A stretch of 64,000 nucleotides of DNA from NCBI GenBank assembly GCA_023390115.1, contig JAEWDM010000029.1, positions 47,194-111,193 of the forward strand, in the 5' to 3' direction. The notes below the pieces were generated by a model. That model ran no database searches and was not told the DNA's origin. It saw nothing but the letters and a program-made list of their open reading frames with translations. The stretch is from Bacillota bacterium (GTDB lineage Bacteria; Bacillota; Clostridia; Acetivibrionales; DSM-27016). Both the position numbers and the translations under genes were made by a program. Each line of letters opens with the position of its first letter. Within the stretch, counting starts at the first letter, position 1. Positions 36,256 through 45,071 of the stretch are shown one piece after another.

Positions 36256-37569
36256 ATGTTTGTATCGGATTGTTTAAAAACCAATGAGCTGGGGCATCTT
36301 GAAATAGGGGGATGTGACTGCACGGAGCTTGCAAGGGAATACGGAACCCCCTTATATGTCATGGATGAAGGCTTGATACGCAGTAACTGCAGGGTATATA
36401 AGAGCTCTATGGATAGATACTACGGCGGAAACGGAATGGTGCTTTTTGCAAGCAAGGCCTTCTGTACTATGGCAATGTGCAGGATAGTGCAGCAGGAGGG
36501 CTTAGGGCTTGATGTTGTTTCGGGGGGAGAGCTGTACACTGCTTTAAAGGCAGGCTTTCCTATGGATAGGGTTTATTTTCACGGAAACAATAAAACTATA
36601 GAAGAAATAGAGCTTGCCCTCGACAGCAATATAAGGAGGATAGTTATAGACAATAAGGAGGAGCTTCTTAAGGTTAATGCCGTTGCTGCCCGGAAGGGAA
36701 AGACGGCAGAGGTGTCATTTCGGATAAAGCCCGGAATAGATGCTCATACTCATGATTTCGTGCAGACGGGGCAAATTGATTCCAAATTCGGGGTTGCTCT
36801 GGAAAACGGGGAGGCTCTTGATATAGTCAGCATGGCATGTGAGCTAAGCAATATAAGGGTTGTGGGTGTGCACTGCCATATAGGCTCTCAGATATTTGAC
36901 CTTGAGCCGTTTGAGCTTGCGGCAAGGGTGATGCTGCAATTTATAGCTCTTGTCAAGGAAAGGCTGGGGCTTGAGATAGAAGAGCTGAACCTTGGCGGGG
37001 GGTTTGGGATAAAGTATATCCCTCAGCATGATCCTATTAAATACCAAAGCTATATAGAGTCTGTTTCAAAGATAGTAAAAGCTCTTTGTGAGGAGATAAA
37101 AATAAAGCAGCCGTTTATGGTAATGGAGCCGGGAAGATCCGTTGCGGGACCTGCAGGCATAACTCTTTATACCGTAGGTGCGGTAAAGGACATAAAGGAT
37201 GTAAGAAAATATGTTTCCGTAGACGGAGGTATGTGTGACAACCCCAGATATGCCCTGTATCAATCGGAATATGACAGTGTGCTGGCCAACAGAGCCGATG
37301 CTCCTAAAACTCAGAAGCTGACAGTTGCGGGAAAATGCTGTGAATCAGGGGATATACTGATAAAGGATATCCATATGCCTGAGATAAAGGAGGGTGACCT
37401 CCTTGCGGTGCTTGCTACAGGAGCATATAATTATTCCATGTCCAGCAATTACAACAGAATACCCAAGCCTCCCGTCGTGCTCGTAAAGGATGGCAGGTAC
37501 AGGCTGATTGTGAAAAGAGAGGATTTTGAGGATATTATAAGGAATGATATAATTCCTGAGGATTTATAG
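36256..37569 (+). CDS. lysA: Diaminopimelate decarboxylase
   Basis: LysA makes lysine from meso-diaminopimelate with pyridoxal phosphate. The PLP lysine lies in GMVLFASKAFCT, the phosphate loop in NLGGGFGI, and the catalytic cysteine in AGKCCESGDIL. The ATG at 36256 follows GGGTGGTG, giving 437 aa. It ends the nudF-lysA block, which resembles the Bacillus arrangement. Confidence 0.95.
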   Translation: MFVSDCLKTNELGHLEIGGCDCTELAREYGTPLYVMDEGLIRSNCRVYKSSMDRYYGGNGMVLFASKAFCTMAMCRIVQQEGLGLDVVSGGELYTALKAGFPMDRVYFHGNNKTIEEIELALDSNIRRIVIDNKEELLKVNAVAARKGKTAEVSFRIKPGIDAHTHDFVQTGQIDSKFGVALENGEALDIVSMACELSNIRVVGVHCHIGSQIFDLEPFELAARVMLQFIALVKERLGLEIEELNLGGGFGIKYIPQHDPIKYQSYIESVSKIVKALCEEIKIKQPFMVMEPGRSVAGPAGITLYTVGAVKDIKDVRKYVSVDGGMCDNPRYALYQSEYDSVLANRADAPKTQKLTVAGKCCESGDILIKDIHMPEIKEGDLLAVLATGAYNYSMSSNYNRIPKPPVVLVKDGRYRLIVKREDFEDIIRNDIIPEDL

Positions 37570-37621
37570 CGCTGCCGGGAACTGATAAATTCCGGCTTTT
37601 GTACCAGGGAGGGCGAAATAC

Positions 37622-37819
37622 GTGAACAAGCGTTTTTTGAATACGGTGGTACTTGTGTTTTTAGGCTATTGGAGCTATGTGGTGTGGAAGGGTATGGAAA
37701 ACGGAGACTTTAAGGCACTCAGAATTATAAGCCTGGTATTAATGATATCCGGTATGTTTCTGTTGATGCTGAGTAAGTTCAGAAGCCATTTAAGGGAATT
37801 AAGAAAAAATTTTAAATAA
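37622..37819 (+). CDS. Small two-helix membrane protein, function unknown
   Basis: The 65-aa product starts at GTG after GGGAGGG. It has two hydrophobic segments (about 8-22 and 33-50) and a basic C-terminal tail (SHLRELRKNFK). It lies 50 bp after lysA and may be co-transcribed. I do not recognise the family. Confidence 0.6.
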   Translation: MNKRFLNTVVLVFLGYWSYVVWKGMENGDFKALRIISLVLMISGMFLLMLSKFRSHLRELRKNFK

Positions 37820-37868
37820 GCTCTTTTTCTGGTAAAAGCGCATATTTTTTTATAGGATATTCTGGTAT

Positions 37869-37904
37869 AATTAGTTATAAGCATGTACCTGCTTATAACT
37901 AATT
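37869..37904. terminator. Perfect 14-bp hairpin, terminator or operator
   Basis: AATTAGTTATAAGC pairs perfectly with GCTTATAACTAATT over an 8-base loop, followed by TTATG. It ends the lysA unit or overlaps the start region of the next gene: a TATAAT lies at its left edge (37866). The T-run is short, so an operator role is also possible. Confidence 0.5.
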
Positions 37905-37924
37905 TTATGTCTGGAGTGTGTTAA

Positions 37925-39328
37925 ATGAAAAAAGTATTGTGTACAATCATCAGCTTCATCATGCTGCTTGCACCGGTGGGGCAAACTCACGCCGAACCGG
38001 CGCAGGAAGGGCAAAGCGGCATCAAATGCAATATCAATACAGCTTCCATAGTAATTAACGATGCGGCTTCCAATCTCGCTACAATTACGTATAAGCACAG
38101 GGTCTATGTTCCTTTAAAGGACATATCCGAGTATTTTAACAGCAGCTTTGAAATTGACGAGGCAGGCGGAATTATTAATATCAGTACGGCCGATGCCGGA
38201 AATCCCGCAATTTCCTCCGGCAGCAGGCCTTCCCCAAGGATTGGCGCCGGTATAGACGCGATCATTGACGGCTATAAGATAAGGGTTGACGGGCTGGATG
38301 AGTATATGGGATCAATAACCTATAATAGTGTTGTATATGTCCCTGTAAGGTATTTTGCGGAGATATTTGACTGGAATGTGGACCCTAAGGCTGACGGCAA
38401 TATATTGCTGGCCCCTAAAACAGACATAATAGGGACTGTAAACGGAGAGGAAATCTCCAAAAGCCAGTTTGACTATTATTATAACGGTATAATGCTACAG
38501 GCTGGAGGCAGCCAGGGTGCGGTAACAGAGGAGTATAAGGCACAGCTCAGGCAGGAGGTTTTTGACTATCTGGTTAGCTTGAGGCTTTGGGAGCAAAAGG
38601 CAAAGGAAAATAAAATAGCTATTGGGGAAGAGGACTTGCAAAAAATAAACTCGGAGGAGATAGACCCTCTTGTAAGAAATTATCAGGGTATAGATAATTT
38701 GCGTGAAGCGCTTGCGGCAGAGGGCATATATTTTCACCAGGCGGTGCTGCAGACAAAATATAACTACATAATGAATAAGACGGCCTCTGAGCTTTCTGTG
38801 TCGGTACAGGCTGCGGAGGAGGAAGTAAAGTCTTACTACGACCAGAATATAATCAACTATACACAGGCTGAGGCGTTAAGGGCAAAGCATATTTTGATAT
38901 CAACGGTTGACGCGCAGGGGAATGCCCTTGACGCCGAAAAGAAGGCTCAGGCAAAAGCAAAGGCCGGGGATATACTTAAAAAAATAAACAGCGGAGGAGA
39001 CTTTGACGGGCTTATGAAGGAGAATTCCGAGGATCCCGGGTTCGCAAGCTACCCCGATGGATATACTTTCAGCAGGGGACAGATGATTCAAGAGTTTGAG
39101 GATGCGGCATTCGGCCTTGAGCCGGGAGAGACGAGCGGGCTTGTAGAGACATATTACGGATACCATATAATAAGGCTTGAGGAAAGGATACCGGAGCAGG
39201 TAACCGCTTATGAGAATGTAAAGGAATCAATAAGGATGCAGCTCGACATGACAAAAAAGCAGCAGCATATTGATGAAATCATGAATGCCTGGATTGCTGA
39301 AAGTGAAATAAAAAACAATATGAAATAA
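37925..39328 (+). CDS. Secreted peptidyl-prolyl isomerase with copper-amine-oxidase-like domain
   Basis: The 467-aa protein has a signal peptide (cut after THA, residue about 23) without a lipobox cysteine, so it is predicted to be released rather than lipid-anchored like PrsA. Residues 40-165 hold two copper-amine-oxidase-N-like repeats, the surface domain common in clostridia, each ending in VYVPLKDI or VYVPVRYF. Next is a SurA/PrsA-type helical chaperone part (about 175-310), then a parvulin domain (about 315-430) with AKHILIST and the GYHIIRLEE end. It should help fold exported proteins such as cellulosome components. Confidence 0.85.
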   Translation: MKKVLCTIISFIMLLAPVGQTHAEPAQEGQSGIKCNINTASIVINDAASNLATITYKHRVYVPLKDISEYFNSSFEIDEAGGIINISTADAGNPAISSGSRPSPRIGAGIDAIIDGYKIRVDGLDEYMGSITYNSVVYVPVRYFAEIFDWNVDPKADGNILLAPKTDIIGTVNGEEISKSQFDYYYNGIMLQAGGSQGAVTEEYKAQLRQEVFDYLVSLRLWEQKAKENKIAIGEEDLQKINSEEIDPLVRNYQGIDNLREALAAEGIYFHQAVLQTKYNYIMNKTASELSVSVQAAEEEVKSYYDQNIINYTQAEALRAKHILISTVDAQGNALDAEKKAQAKAKAGDILKKINSGGDFDGLMKENSEDPGFASYPDGYTFSRGQMIQEFEDAAFGLEPGETSGLVETYYGYHIIRLEERIPEQVTAYENVKESIRMQLDMTKKQQHIDEIMNAWIAESEIKNNMK

Positions 39329-39365
39329 TGCATAGAAGGACCTGTTTAAGGCAGGGCAGTTAAAG

Positions 39366-39389
39366 GGGAGGGGTGATTTTTCCCCTCCC
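39366..39389. terminator. GC-rich hairpin between convergent genes
   Basis: GGGAGGGG pairs with CCCCTCCC around an 8-base T-rich loop. It stands between two convergent genes. The following T-run is weak on both strands, so it is a likely but not certain terminator. Confidence 0.5.
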
Positions 39390-39414
39390 ATTACATCGGA
39401 CATTATTGTAAGCC

Positions 39415-40299
39415 TTAATCGGCACTGCTGTCGGTATTTGGCCTGCCGGGTGCATTATTTCTGCGGCCTTCAATATGGCCCTTCCCCATATCCTTCAGGG
39501 CCGTAAAGCCGTTTTCCTCTATCGACTTAAGCATGTTATCAATATTTTGGATGCAGGTCTTCCCCTGCTCAGCGGTTATTGCACCGTTAGAAACCATGGC
39601 GTTTACCAATTCCTTTTGAATATCGGACAGCCTTGTGTAGAAGGATGTCAGCAGCTCTTTCTGAGCATCGGTAAGCTTTGAGGCATCAATGTACTCTCTT
39701 CCTAAAAGGTTAAGCCCGCCGGGGCTCCTTATTCCAAAGCCCTTTTTATTGGAGGAGTCAGTGTCCTGGGATGCAGCTTCTATTCTTTTAAGAACGGCGC
39801 TGCCCTGCTCATCAGTCATCAGGCCTTCGGAAACCATTTCATCAATGAATTCCGTTTGGAGAGAGGCTATTTTTTCAGAAGCTTCGCTTAATGAGGATTT
39901 TTGTTCATCGGTGAGCTCGGAAAGCCTGATACCGCCCAGAAAACCGGCATCGTCGCGATTTGCTCCCTTTCCGAAGCCTTCTCCTCCCATTCCCGTAATT
40001 CCCGGAAGTCCGAAGGATTTACCCGATTCAAGCATTTCATCAATTTTTTCGATTGCCTTATCTGCCTGCTCCTGAGTTATTGAACCGTTGGAAACCATCT
40101 TTGCTATGTACTCCTTCTGTAAGTCGGCCAGCTTAGCGGAAAATTCCTCCATGTCCGCTTTTTGCTGCTCCGTAAGCTCGACAGGCGCAGCCTTCTCTTT
40201 TTTGCCGGAGGATGAATCGGAAGCGGCTGCAAAAACGGAAAAGGGTATTACAACAGCGGCGACAATTGCTGTTAAAACAACCAGCGTTTTTCTTTTCAC
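39415..40299 (-). CDS. Exported protein with three DUF2680-type repeats
   Basis: The 294-aa protein starts at GTG 40299, six bases after AAGGTG, and has a signal peptide ending around AVFAAA. It then carries three copies of a roughly 50-residue helical unit with the pattern LT-x-x-QK, then LQ-x-E, then MV-x-x-G-x-IT-x-EQ-x-x-A (DUF2680/YckD-like). The copies start near residues 41, 127 and 199 and are joined by glycine- and proline-rich linkers. The role is unknown; the repeats suggest a multivalent extracellular binder. Confidence 0.78.
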   Translation of the reverse strand: MKRKTLVVLTAIVAAVVIPFSVFAAASDSSSGKKEKAAPVELTEQQKADMEEFSAKLADLQKEYIAKMVSNGSITQEQADKAIEKIDEMLESGKSFGLPGITGMGGEGFGKGANRDDAGFLGGIRLSELTDEQKSSLSEASEKIASLQTEFIDEMVSEGLMTDEQGSAVLKRIEAASQDTDSSNKKGFGIRSPGGLNLLGREYIDASKLTDAQKELLTSFYTRLSDIQKELVNAMVSNGAITAEQGKTCIQNIDNMLKSIEENGFTALKDMGKGHIEGRRNNAPGRPNTDSSAD

Positions 40300-40412
40300 T
40301 ATATACACCTTCTTTCTTTAATTTAATGAAACCATTCTACACTTTAAGTATGTAGATTGGGTGTTGGGAGTATGAAAATTCTATGAATTTTATATGAACA
40401 ATGAAATAAGGA

Positions 40413-40441
40413 TTGACACTGTATATATACAGTGATACACT
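40413..40441 (+). promoter_or_regulatory. Promoter with palindromic operator for the GntR-ABC operon
   Basis: TTGACA and TACACT are spaced by 17 bases. The spacer is filled by the perfect 18-bp palindrome CACTGTATATATACAGTG (40417-40434). A second, imperfect copy with half-sites CACTGTG and CATTGTG follows at 40438-40458. A repressor bound here would block RNA polymerase. The GntR protein encoded just downstream is the obvious candidate, as in the ytr operon of Bacillus. Confidence 0.75.
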
Positions 40442-40493
40442 GTGTATATAACATTGTGCACAGTTATTTTTGTTCAGATTATGAGGTGATATA

Positions 40494-40871
40494 TTGTTTA
40501 TTGCTTTGTCAAACAGCGATCCGGCTCCGCTGTATCAACAGATAAAGAAGCAGGTGGTTGAACAAATTATGAACGGCAAGCTTCCCCCGGGATATTCCCT
40601 GCCTTCCATAAGAGCCCTTGCAAGAGAGCTTGAAATAAGCGTAATTACAGTAAAAAAGGCTTATGAGGATATGGAGGCCGGAGGCTATATTGTCACAAGG
40701 CCGGGAAAAGGCTCTTGTGTAGCAGAGGCGGGTGCGGAGTTTGTAAGGGAAATTAAGCTTAAGGATATAGAGGAAAGCTTTCGGGCGGGAATCGAAGGGT
40801 GCAGGGCTATGGGTATGGGGGATAAGGAAATTATAAGGAATTTTGGTATTATTTTAAACGAAAAACTATAA
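40494..40871 (+). CDS. GntR-family regulator, YtrA subfamily
   Basis: The 125-aa repressor has a winged helix (about 10-80, PLYQQIKKQVVEQIMNGKLPPGYSLPSIRALARELEIS) and only a short helical tail, which defines the YtrA group. The start is TTG 40494 after GAGGTGAT. It should bind the palindrome in its own promoter and control the ABC genes behind it. YtrA systems respond to cell-wall-active compounds in several Firmicutes; the signal here is not known. Confidence 0.88.
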   Translation: MFIALSNSDPAPLYQQIKKQVVEQIMNGKLPPGYSLPSIRALARELEISVITVKKAYEDMEAGGYIVTRPGKGSCVAEAGAEFVREIKLKDIEESFRAGIEGCRAMGMGDKEIIRNFGIILNEKL

Positions 40872-40896
40872 AAGCTTTTATGAGAGGGTGTTACTT

Positions 40897-41784
40897 ATGG
40901 AAGATATGCTTTTAAAGGTTGAGGGGCTTTGTAAAAAATATGATAAATTTTTCATGGAGGATGTCTCCTTTGGCATACCTGAAGGATATATAATGGGATT
41001 CGTAGGTCAGAATGGCGCGGGAAAAAGCACCACTATAAAGTGCATAATGGACCTTATACCATATGAAAGCGGAAATATTCAGGTCGCGGGCCTGGATAGC
41101 AGAAAGAATTCTATTGAAATAAAGGAGCATATAGGCTATGTGAGTGAGGAGCAGTATTTCTATGAGGAAATGACAGTAGAGTGGACGGGAGGATTTATAG
41201 GAGGCTTTTATTTAAACTGGGATAACACTTATTTTGATAAGCTGCTTCGTGATTTTAACATAGACAAAAAGAAAAAAATAAACGCACTGTCAAAGGGCAT
41301 GAAAACAAAGCTTTCTCTTGCCCTTGCCTTTGCAAGGAGGCCCCGGCTGCTGATACTGGATGAACCTACGTCGGGTCTTGATCCGGTGGCAAGGAGCGAG
41401 CTGCTTGAAATACTCTCAGATATGCTGCAAAACGGCAACTGCTCTATTTTCTTTTCATCTCATATAACCTCGGATATAGAGAAGATAGCAGATTATATAA
41501 CTATTATAAACAAAGGGAAAATAATACTAAGTGAACAAAAGGATAACATACTGAATAATTGGAAGGTTATTAAGGCTGAGAACGGATTATACAGCGAGGA
41601 GGCCTGCAAGGGCCTTATAGGAATTAAAAAGGGTGAGCTGGGCTTTAGCGGTATAACCGATAAGGTTGAGCATTTTTCCGAGCAATTCAGGAGGATAAAT
41701 CCCAAGGGAAGCTTTAAGACTGAAAAAATAAATCTTGATGAGCTGCTGGTTAGATTGGCGAAGGAGGGTGAATATGGTGCTTAA
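40897..41784 (+). CDS. ABC transporter ATP-binding protein (YtrB-like)
   Basis: This 295-aa ATPase shows Walker A GQNGAGKST, the signature LSKGMKTKLSLALAFA, and Walker B LLILDEPTSGLDP. It starts at ATG 40897, nine bases after GAGAGGG. It overlaps the membrane partner by 11 bases. With the GntR repressor upstream it forms a YtrA-B-C-like exporter or stress module. Confidence 0.88.
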   Translation: MEDMLLKVEGLCKKYDKFFMEDVSFGIPEGYIMGFVGQNGAGKSTTIKCIMDLIPYESGNIQVAGLDSRKNSIEIKEHIGYVSEEQYFYEEMTVEWTGGFIGGFYLNWDNTYFDKLLRDFNIDKKKKINALSKGMKTKLSLALAFARRPRLLILDEPTSGLDPVARSELLEILSDMLQNGNCSIFFSSHITSDIEKIADYITIINKGKIILSEQKDNILNNWKVIKAENGLYSEEACKGLIGIKKGELGFSGITDKVEHFSEQFRRINPKGSFKTEKINLDELLVRLAKEGEYGA

Positions 41785-42466
41785 GTTGATTTTAAAGGAT
41801 TTTGCCGTACAAAAGAATACTTTAAAAAGATACCTTGCGAGCTCTGTTATCCTGGCGGCACTTTTCTGGATTCTCAATATGAAGGAGTTTGCTCTTGGAA
41901 TGGCAATGTTTCCTGTAATTTACGGGTTCCTTAACGGGGCATTGTATGCCGATGAGAAAAACAATGCCATAAGGGCCCTTGTCTGCCTGCCTGTCAGGAA
42001 AGAGCAGATAGTATATGCAAGGTATATAAGTGTATTTATTATAACTGTTATAGTAACAGCGGTTTTCTTTATTTATGGAGTAGCGGTTATGGGGGATATG
42101 CCGGCAGGTGTGGGCGGAAGCTTAAACGGAGGTATTTTTGTGATTCTGATGTCCTCGGTATTTTTGATAATGATATCCATATACCTTCCGTTGGCGTTTA
42201 AGCTGGGCTATATAAAGGCGGCGGGAATAAACAGGTTTGTTATGATTGCTTTTTTTGGAGCGGTATCTGCCCTTGGGATATTGATAGGCAATGTTTATGA
42301 AACAGGGAAGCTTCCCTTGGCTGTGACTGATGCCGTAAGCCGGTTGTCTCAGCTTTCAGCCCCTTTATTGCTTTTGCTGCTTTTTTGTGCAAATATGCTC
42401 ATATATTTTGTTTCGCTGAAGCTTTCGGTGAAATTTTTCAAATCGCGGGACTTGTTTTCAAATTAA
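41774..42466 (+). CDS. ABC-2-type membrane protein
   Basis: The 230-aa protein has six hydrophobic segments, the first at residues about 18-50. AAGGAGG stands six bases before the ATG at 41774. Its overlap with the ATPase gene indicates translational coupling. It resembles the small ABC-2 permeases regulated by YtrA repressors. Substrate unknown. Confidence 0.78.
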   Translation: MVLKLILKDFAVQKNTLKRYLASSVILAALFWILNMKEFALGMAMFPVIYGFLNGALYADEKNNAIRALVCLPVRKEQIVYARYISVFIITVIVTAVFFIYGVAVMGDMPAGVGGSLNGGIFVILMSSVFLIMISIYLPLAFKLGYIKAAGINRFVMIAFFGAVSALGILIGNVYETGKLPLAVTDAVSRLSQLSAPLLLLLLFCANMLIYFVSLKLSVKFFKSRDLFSN

Positions 42467-42580
42467 TAGGGGCATTTGTACGGAACGTTACAGGGGGGAC
42501 ATTCCATGTTGCAATAATGGGCATGCGATCATTGCAGGGAATACCCCTGTGGTGTTCCGGGGCTTCACATTAAATGTCCC

Positions 42581-42688
42581 CGCGGCAGAGCTGCCGAATC
42601 GGGAACACATGAGGAACTGCTGCAGCGGCACGGAATCTATGAGCATTTATGGCTTATGCAAAACAATGCCAATAAAGGGACGGATTAA
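42581..42688 (+). pseudogene. Decayed C-terminal end of an ABC exporter (MsbA type)
   Basis: This frame encodes 35 residues that look like the end of an MsbA-type exporter: GRAAESGTHEELL, then GIYEHLWLMQNN, then a stop. The family reads G-R-x-x-E-S-G-T-H-E-E-L-L then G-x-Y-x-x-L-W-x-x-Q. Upstream, in 42467-42580, no start, Walker motif or homology remains. So it is a remnant of a lost gene, and its last four bases overlap the 3' end of the yitT-like gene on the other strand. Confidence 0.6.
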
Positions 42689-43542
42689 TGAATTGCTTTC
42701 TTCTTATATCTTTTACCTGCTACCTCAACGTTTCCTACTGTAATCAATGCGTTGCAGTCAAAATCAAGAACAATGCTTTTTAGCTTTGTCAGCTCAAGCC
42801 GTGATACAATAATATATATAACACTTGTTTCAGCTTTTGAATACCCCCCCTGGCCTTGGAGCAGGGTAATACCCCTTCCGAGCCTGGCAGTCAGCGCTTC
42901 GGATATATCCAAATAGCAGTCCGAGATAATCATTACCGCCTTTGAATTGTCAAGCCCTTCAACAACAATATCAATGACTTTAAAGGCAATGAAATAGGCT
43001 ATAAGAGAGTACATTGCGCGATCCCATCCGTATAGAAAGCCTGCGGCACCCAGAATGAAGAAGTTAAAGAACATCACTATTTCGCCGATTGAGAAGCTTA
43101 TCTTTTTATCAAGAATAATTGCCACCATTTCGGTTCCGTCAAGCGAGCCGCCGGCTCTGATAATCAGTCCTACACCTGCTCCGTTAATGATGCCCCCGAA
43201 TATTGCCGCAAGAAAGATGTCATGAGTCACTCCGGGAATAGGGTGAAGCAACGAAACACCGACCGACAAGCAGATTATGGCAAACAATGTTGAGAGCACA
43301 AAGGTCTTGCCTATCTGCTTATAGCCCATAATAAGAAAAGGCACATTAAGGCAGAAGGTAAACAGGCCGAGTGGCAGACGGGATATGTAGCTGGACATAA
43401 TAGAGATGCCGACAATACCGCCGTCTATAATGTTATTGGGGATTAAAAAGATCTCAAGCCCTATCGAAGAAAGAGCAGCCCCCAATACAATCAATGCTAT
43501 TTTGATTGAAATTGCCCGTATTTGCCTTGTGTGTCTTGTCAT
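42685..43542 (-). CDS. YitT-family membrane protein
   Basis: The 285-aa protein has an N-terminal DUF161 part with five to six membrane segments and the family pattern GGIINGAGVGLIIRAGGSLDGTEMVAIILDKK. A cytosolic C-terminal DUF2179 domain follows (about 205-280). GAGGA precedes the ATG. YitT proteins are widespread in Firmicutes; the transported substrate is not established. Confidence 0.88.
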   Translation of the reverse strand: MTRHTRQIRAISIKIALIVLGAALSSIGLEIFLIPNNIIDGGIVGISIMSSYISRLPLGLFTFCLNVPFLIMGYKQIGKTFVLSTLFAIICLSVGVSLLHPIPGVTHDIFLAAIFGGIINGAGVGLIIRAGGSLDGTEMVAIILDKKISFSIGEIVMFFNFFILGAAGFLYGWDRAMYSLIAYFIAFKVIDIVVEGLDNSKAVMIISDCYLDISEALTARLGRGITLLQGQGGYSKAETSVIYIIVSRLELTKLKSIVLDFDCNALITVGNVEVAGKRYKKKAIH

Positions 43543-43652
43543 ATTCTATCCTCACAAATGTTGTATATAAATATTATTGTACCATAAAAATGACGGAGTA
43601 TTGAGAATTTTCTTAAATTTAAAAATGCAGATAAATTATTCTGTCCCGTCCT

Positions 43653-44675
43653 TTACCTTTTGCTGTTAACCGTTCTGTAAACCGCCTTGATGCATTCTGC
43701 CAGGGAGCAGACCACAATAATCAGAGAAATAAAAACAATTACCGGATTTATTCCTCCCGTTCCTATAAAACGCAGTAAATCAAAGCCACCCCAGTCAAAG
43801 CCTTGCACAAAGGCCGTAAATTCTGTGCTGAACAAGCCGGGCCTGTTTATCAGATAGACCATAATGGCCGTGCTTATTACATTGCTTACTATTACTGCAC
43901 CACAAACAAGAGGTGTCCATTGACGGTATTTAATCTTGGAGATACATTCTAATATGCCAAATAGAGCCATTATCACAATGGCAGGGATGCAGCCTGCCAA
44001 AAATTCCGGGCTGAAAAGGCTTTGCACCTGAATATCGCCGTCTTGAATAATAAAAGCAACAGGGAATATTCCAAGACACAGCAAAATAGCCGCAGCAGAA
44101 AACACAACCGTAACTGCCAGTTCAGGAATGCTGTCGGATAAAGGGATCCGGCCTTTACCGTCAGGAGGCATTTCCGGCAAATCCTCTATTTTCCATTCCT
44201 GCTCTTTGCTTTTCCCGGCTTTGGCACTGGTTCGCTCGGCAATCACAAAGCCGGCTGTTGTCCAGAAAAGGGCTTGAAAAACAGCGGATACTCCTAAAGA
44301 AATACCTTTGGAAAGGATATTGCGTATCATATAAGACAAATCACGGGCATCGTATTGAATAGTATCAATAATCCCCAAAATCATGCCAATAACCAGAACT
44401 ATAACACCTACCATAGGCAAAATCCATTTCAGCGCGCGCACATAGTCGTCATAAATTGACGGAGATATAAGATACCGTGGCTTTTGACGGTATTTCTCCG
44501 CTAATGAGACTGGTGGGCCCAATTCATACAAAATGGACTTTATCTCGTTTTGGCCGGCACTGTCCGGCAGCATATCATAAATGTTGGATTTCAGCTCCTT
44601 ACTCACTTCATCCCGCTCTTTTTCAGGAAGGCGGCGTATCACATCATAAACATAGCGTTCAATCAAATTATCCAT
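43653..44675 (-). CDS. Membrane protein with N-terminal HAAS/DUF1700-like domain
   Basis: The 340-aa protein begins with a helical segment (about 1-70, ERYVYDVIRRLPEKERDEVSKELKSNIYDML). This resembles the HAAS/DUF1700 domain that couples PadR regulators to membrane partners. It is followed by at least six hydrophobic segments. I start it at ATG 44675, since AAAGGA lies eight bases before; the ATG at 44684 touches that site. It overlaps the PadR gene by eight bases, so the two are co-translated. Confidence 0.75.
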   Translation of the reverse strand: MDNLIERYVYDVIRRLPEKERDEVSKELKSNIYDMLPDSAGQNEIKSILYELGPPVSLAEKYRQKPRYLISPSIYDDYVRALKWILPMVGVIVLVIGMILGIIDTIQYDARDLSYMIRNILSKGISLGVSAVFQALFWTTAGFVIAERTSAKAGKSKEQEWKIEDLPEMPPDGKGRIPLSDSIPELAVTVVFSAAAILLCLGIFPVAFIIQDGDIQVQSLFSPEFLAGCIPAIVIMALFGILECISKIKYRQWTPLVCGAVIVSNVISTAIMVYLINRPGLFSTEFTAFVQGFDWGGFDLLRFIGTGGINPVIVFISLIIVVCSLAECIKAVYRTVNSKR

Positions 44676-45015
44676 TGTGTTCATCCTTTCCGCAAATGGA
44701 TTCTATACTTTTGTGCATTTTTCCCCATTCTGCCAATAATTCGTTATATACCATACTTCCTTTTTCGCTAAGGGTATAGTATTTTCTTGGCCTGCTCTCA
44801 CTGGTGTCCCATTCGCTGGCGAGCAGTCCCTGATTTTCCAGCCGGCGCAAAAGCGGATACAATGTGTTTGCCTCAATGTCTATTTGCTTCTGCTGCATTG
44901 CCTGAAGCAATGCATAGCCGTAATGCGGCTGCTTTAAGCACCCCAAAACTGCCAGGGTTAAGCTGCCGCGGCGGAGCTCTGTAATAAGGTTTTGGACTTG
45001 ATCGTTTTCAGGCAT
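44668..45015 (-). CDS. PadR-family transcriptional regulator
   Basis: The 115-aa protein has the PadR winged helix with GSLTLAVLGCLKQPHYGYALLQAM, EANTLYPLLRRLENQGLL, and RPRKYYTLSEKG, plus a short dimerisation helix. A ribosome site (GGGGTGAT) precedes the ATG. It controls, by inference, its own operon with the downstream membrane protein, through the dyad in the promoter. Confidence 0.9.
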   Translation of the reverse strand: MPENDQVQNLITELRRGSLTLAVLGCLKQPHYGYALLQAMQQKQIDIEANTLYPLLRRLENQGLLASEWDTSESRPRKYYTLSEKGSMVYNELLAEWGKMHKSIESICGKDEHNG

Positions 45016-45041
45016 TATATCACCCCGTTATCATTAATATC

Positions 45042-45071
45042 ATTATACTGTGCGACACACAATATTGTCAA
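45042..45071 (-). promoter_or_regulatory. PadR operon promoter with internal dyad
   Basis: Read on the minus strand, TTGACA and TATAAT are separated by 18 bases. The dyad ATATTGTG-N5-CACAGTAT (7 of 8 matching; 45045-45065) sits between them, a typical position for PadR autorepression. Confidence 0.65.
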
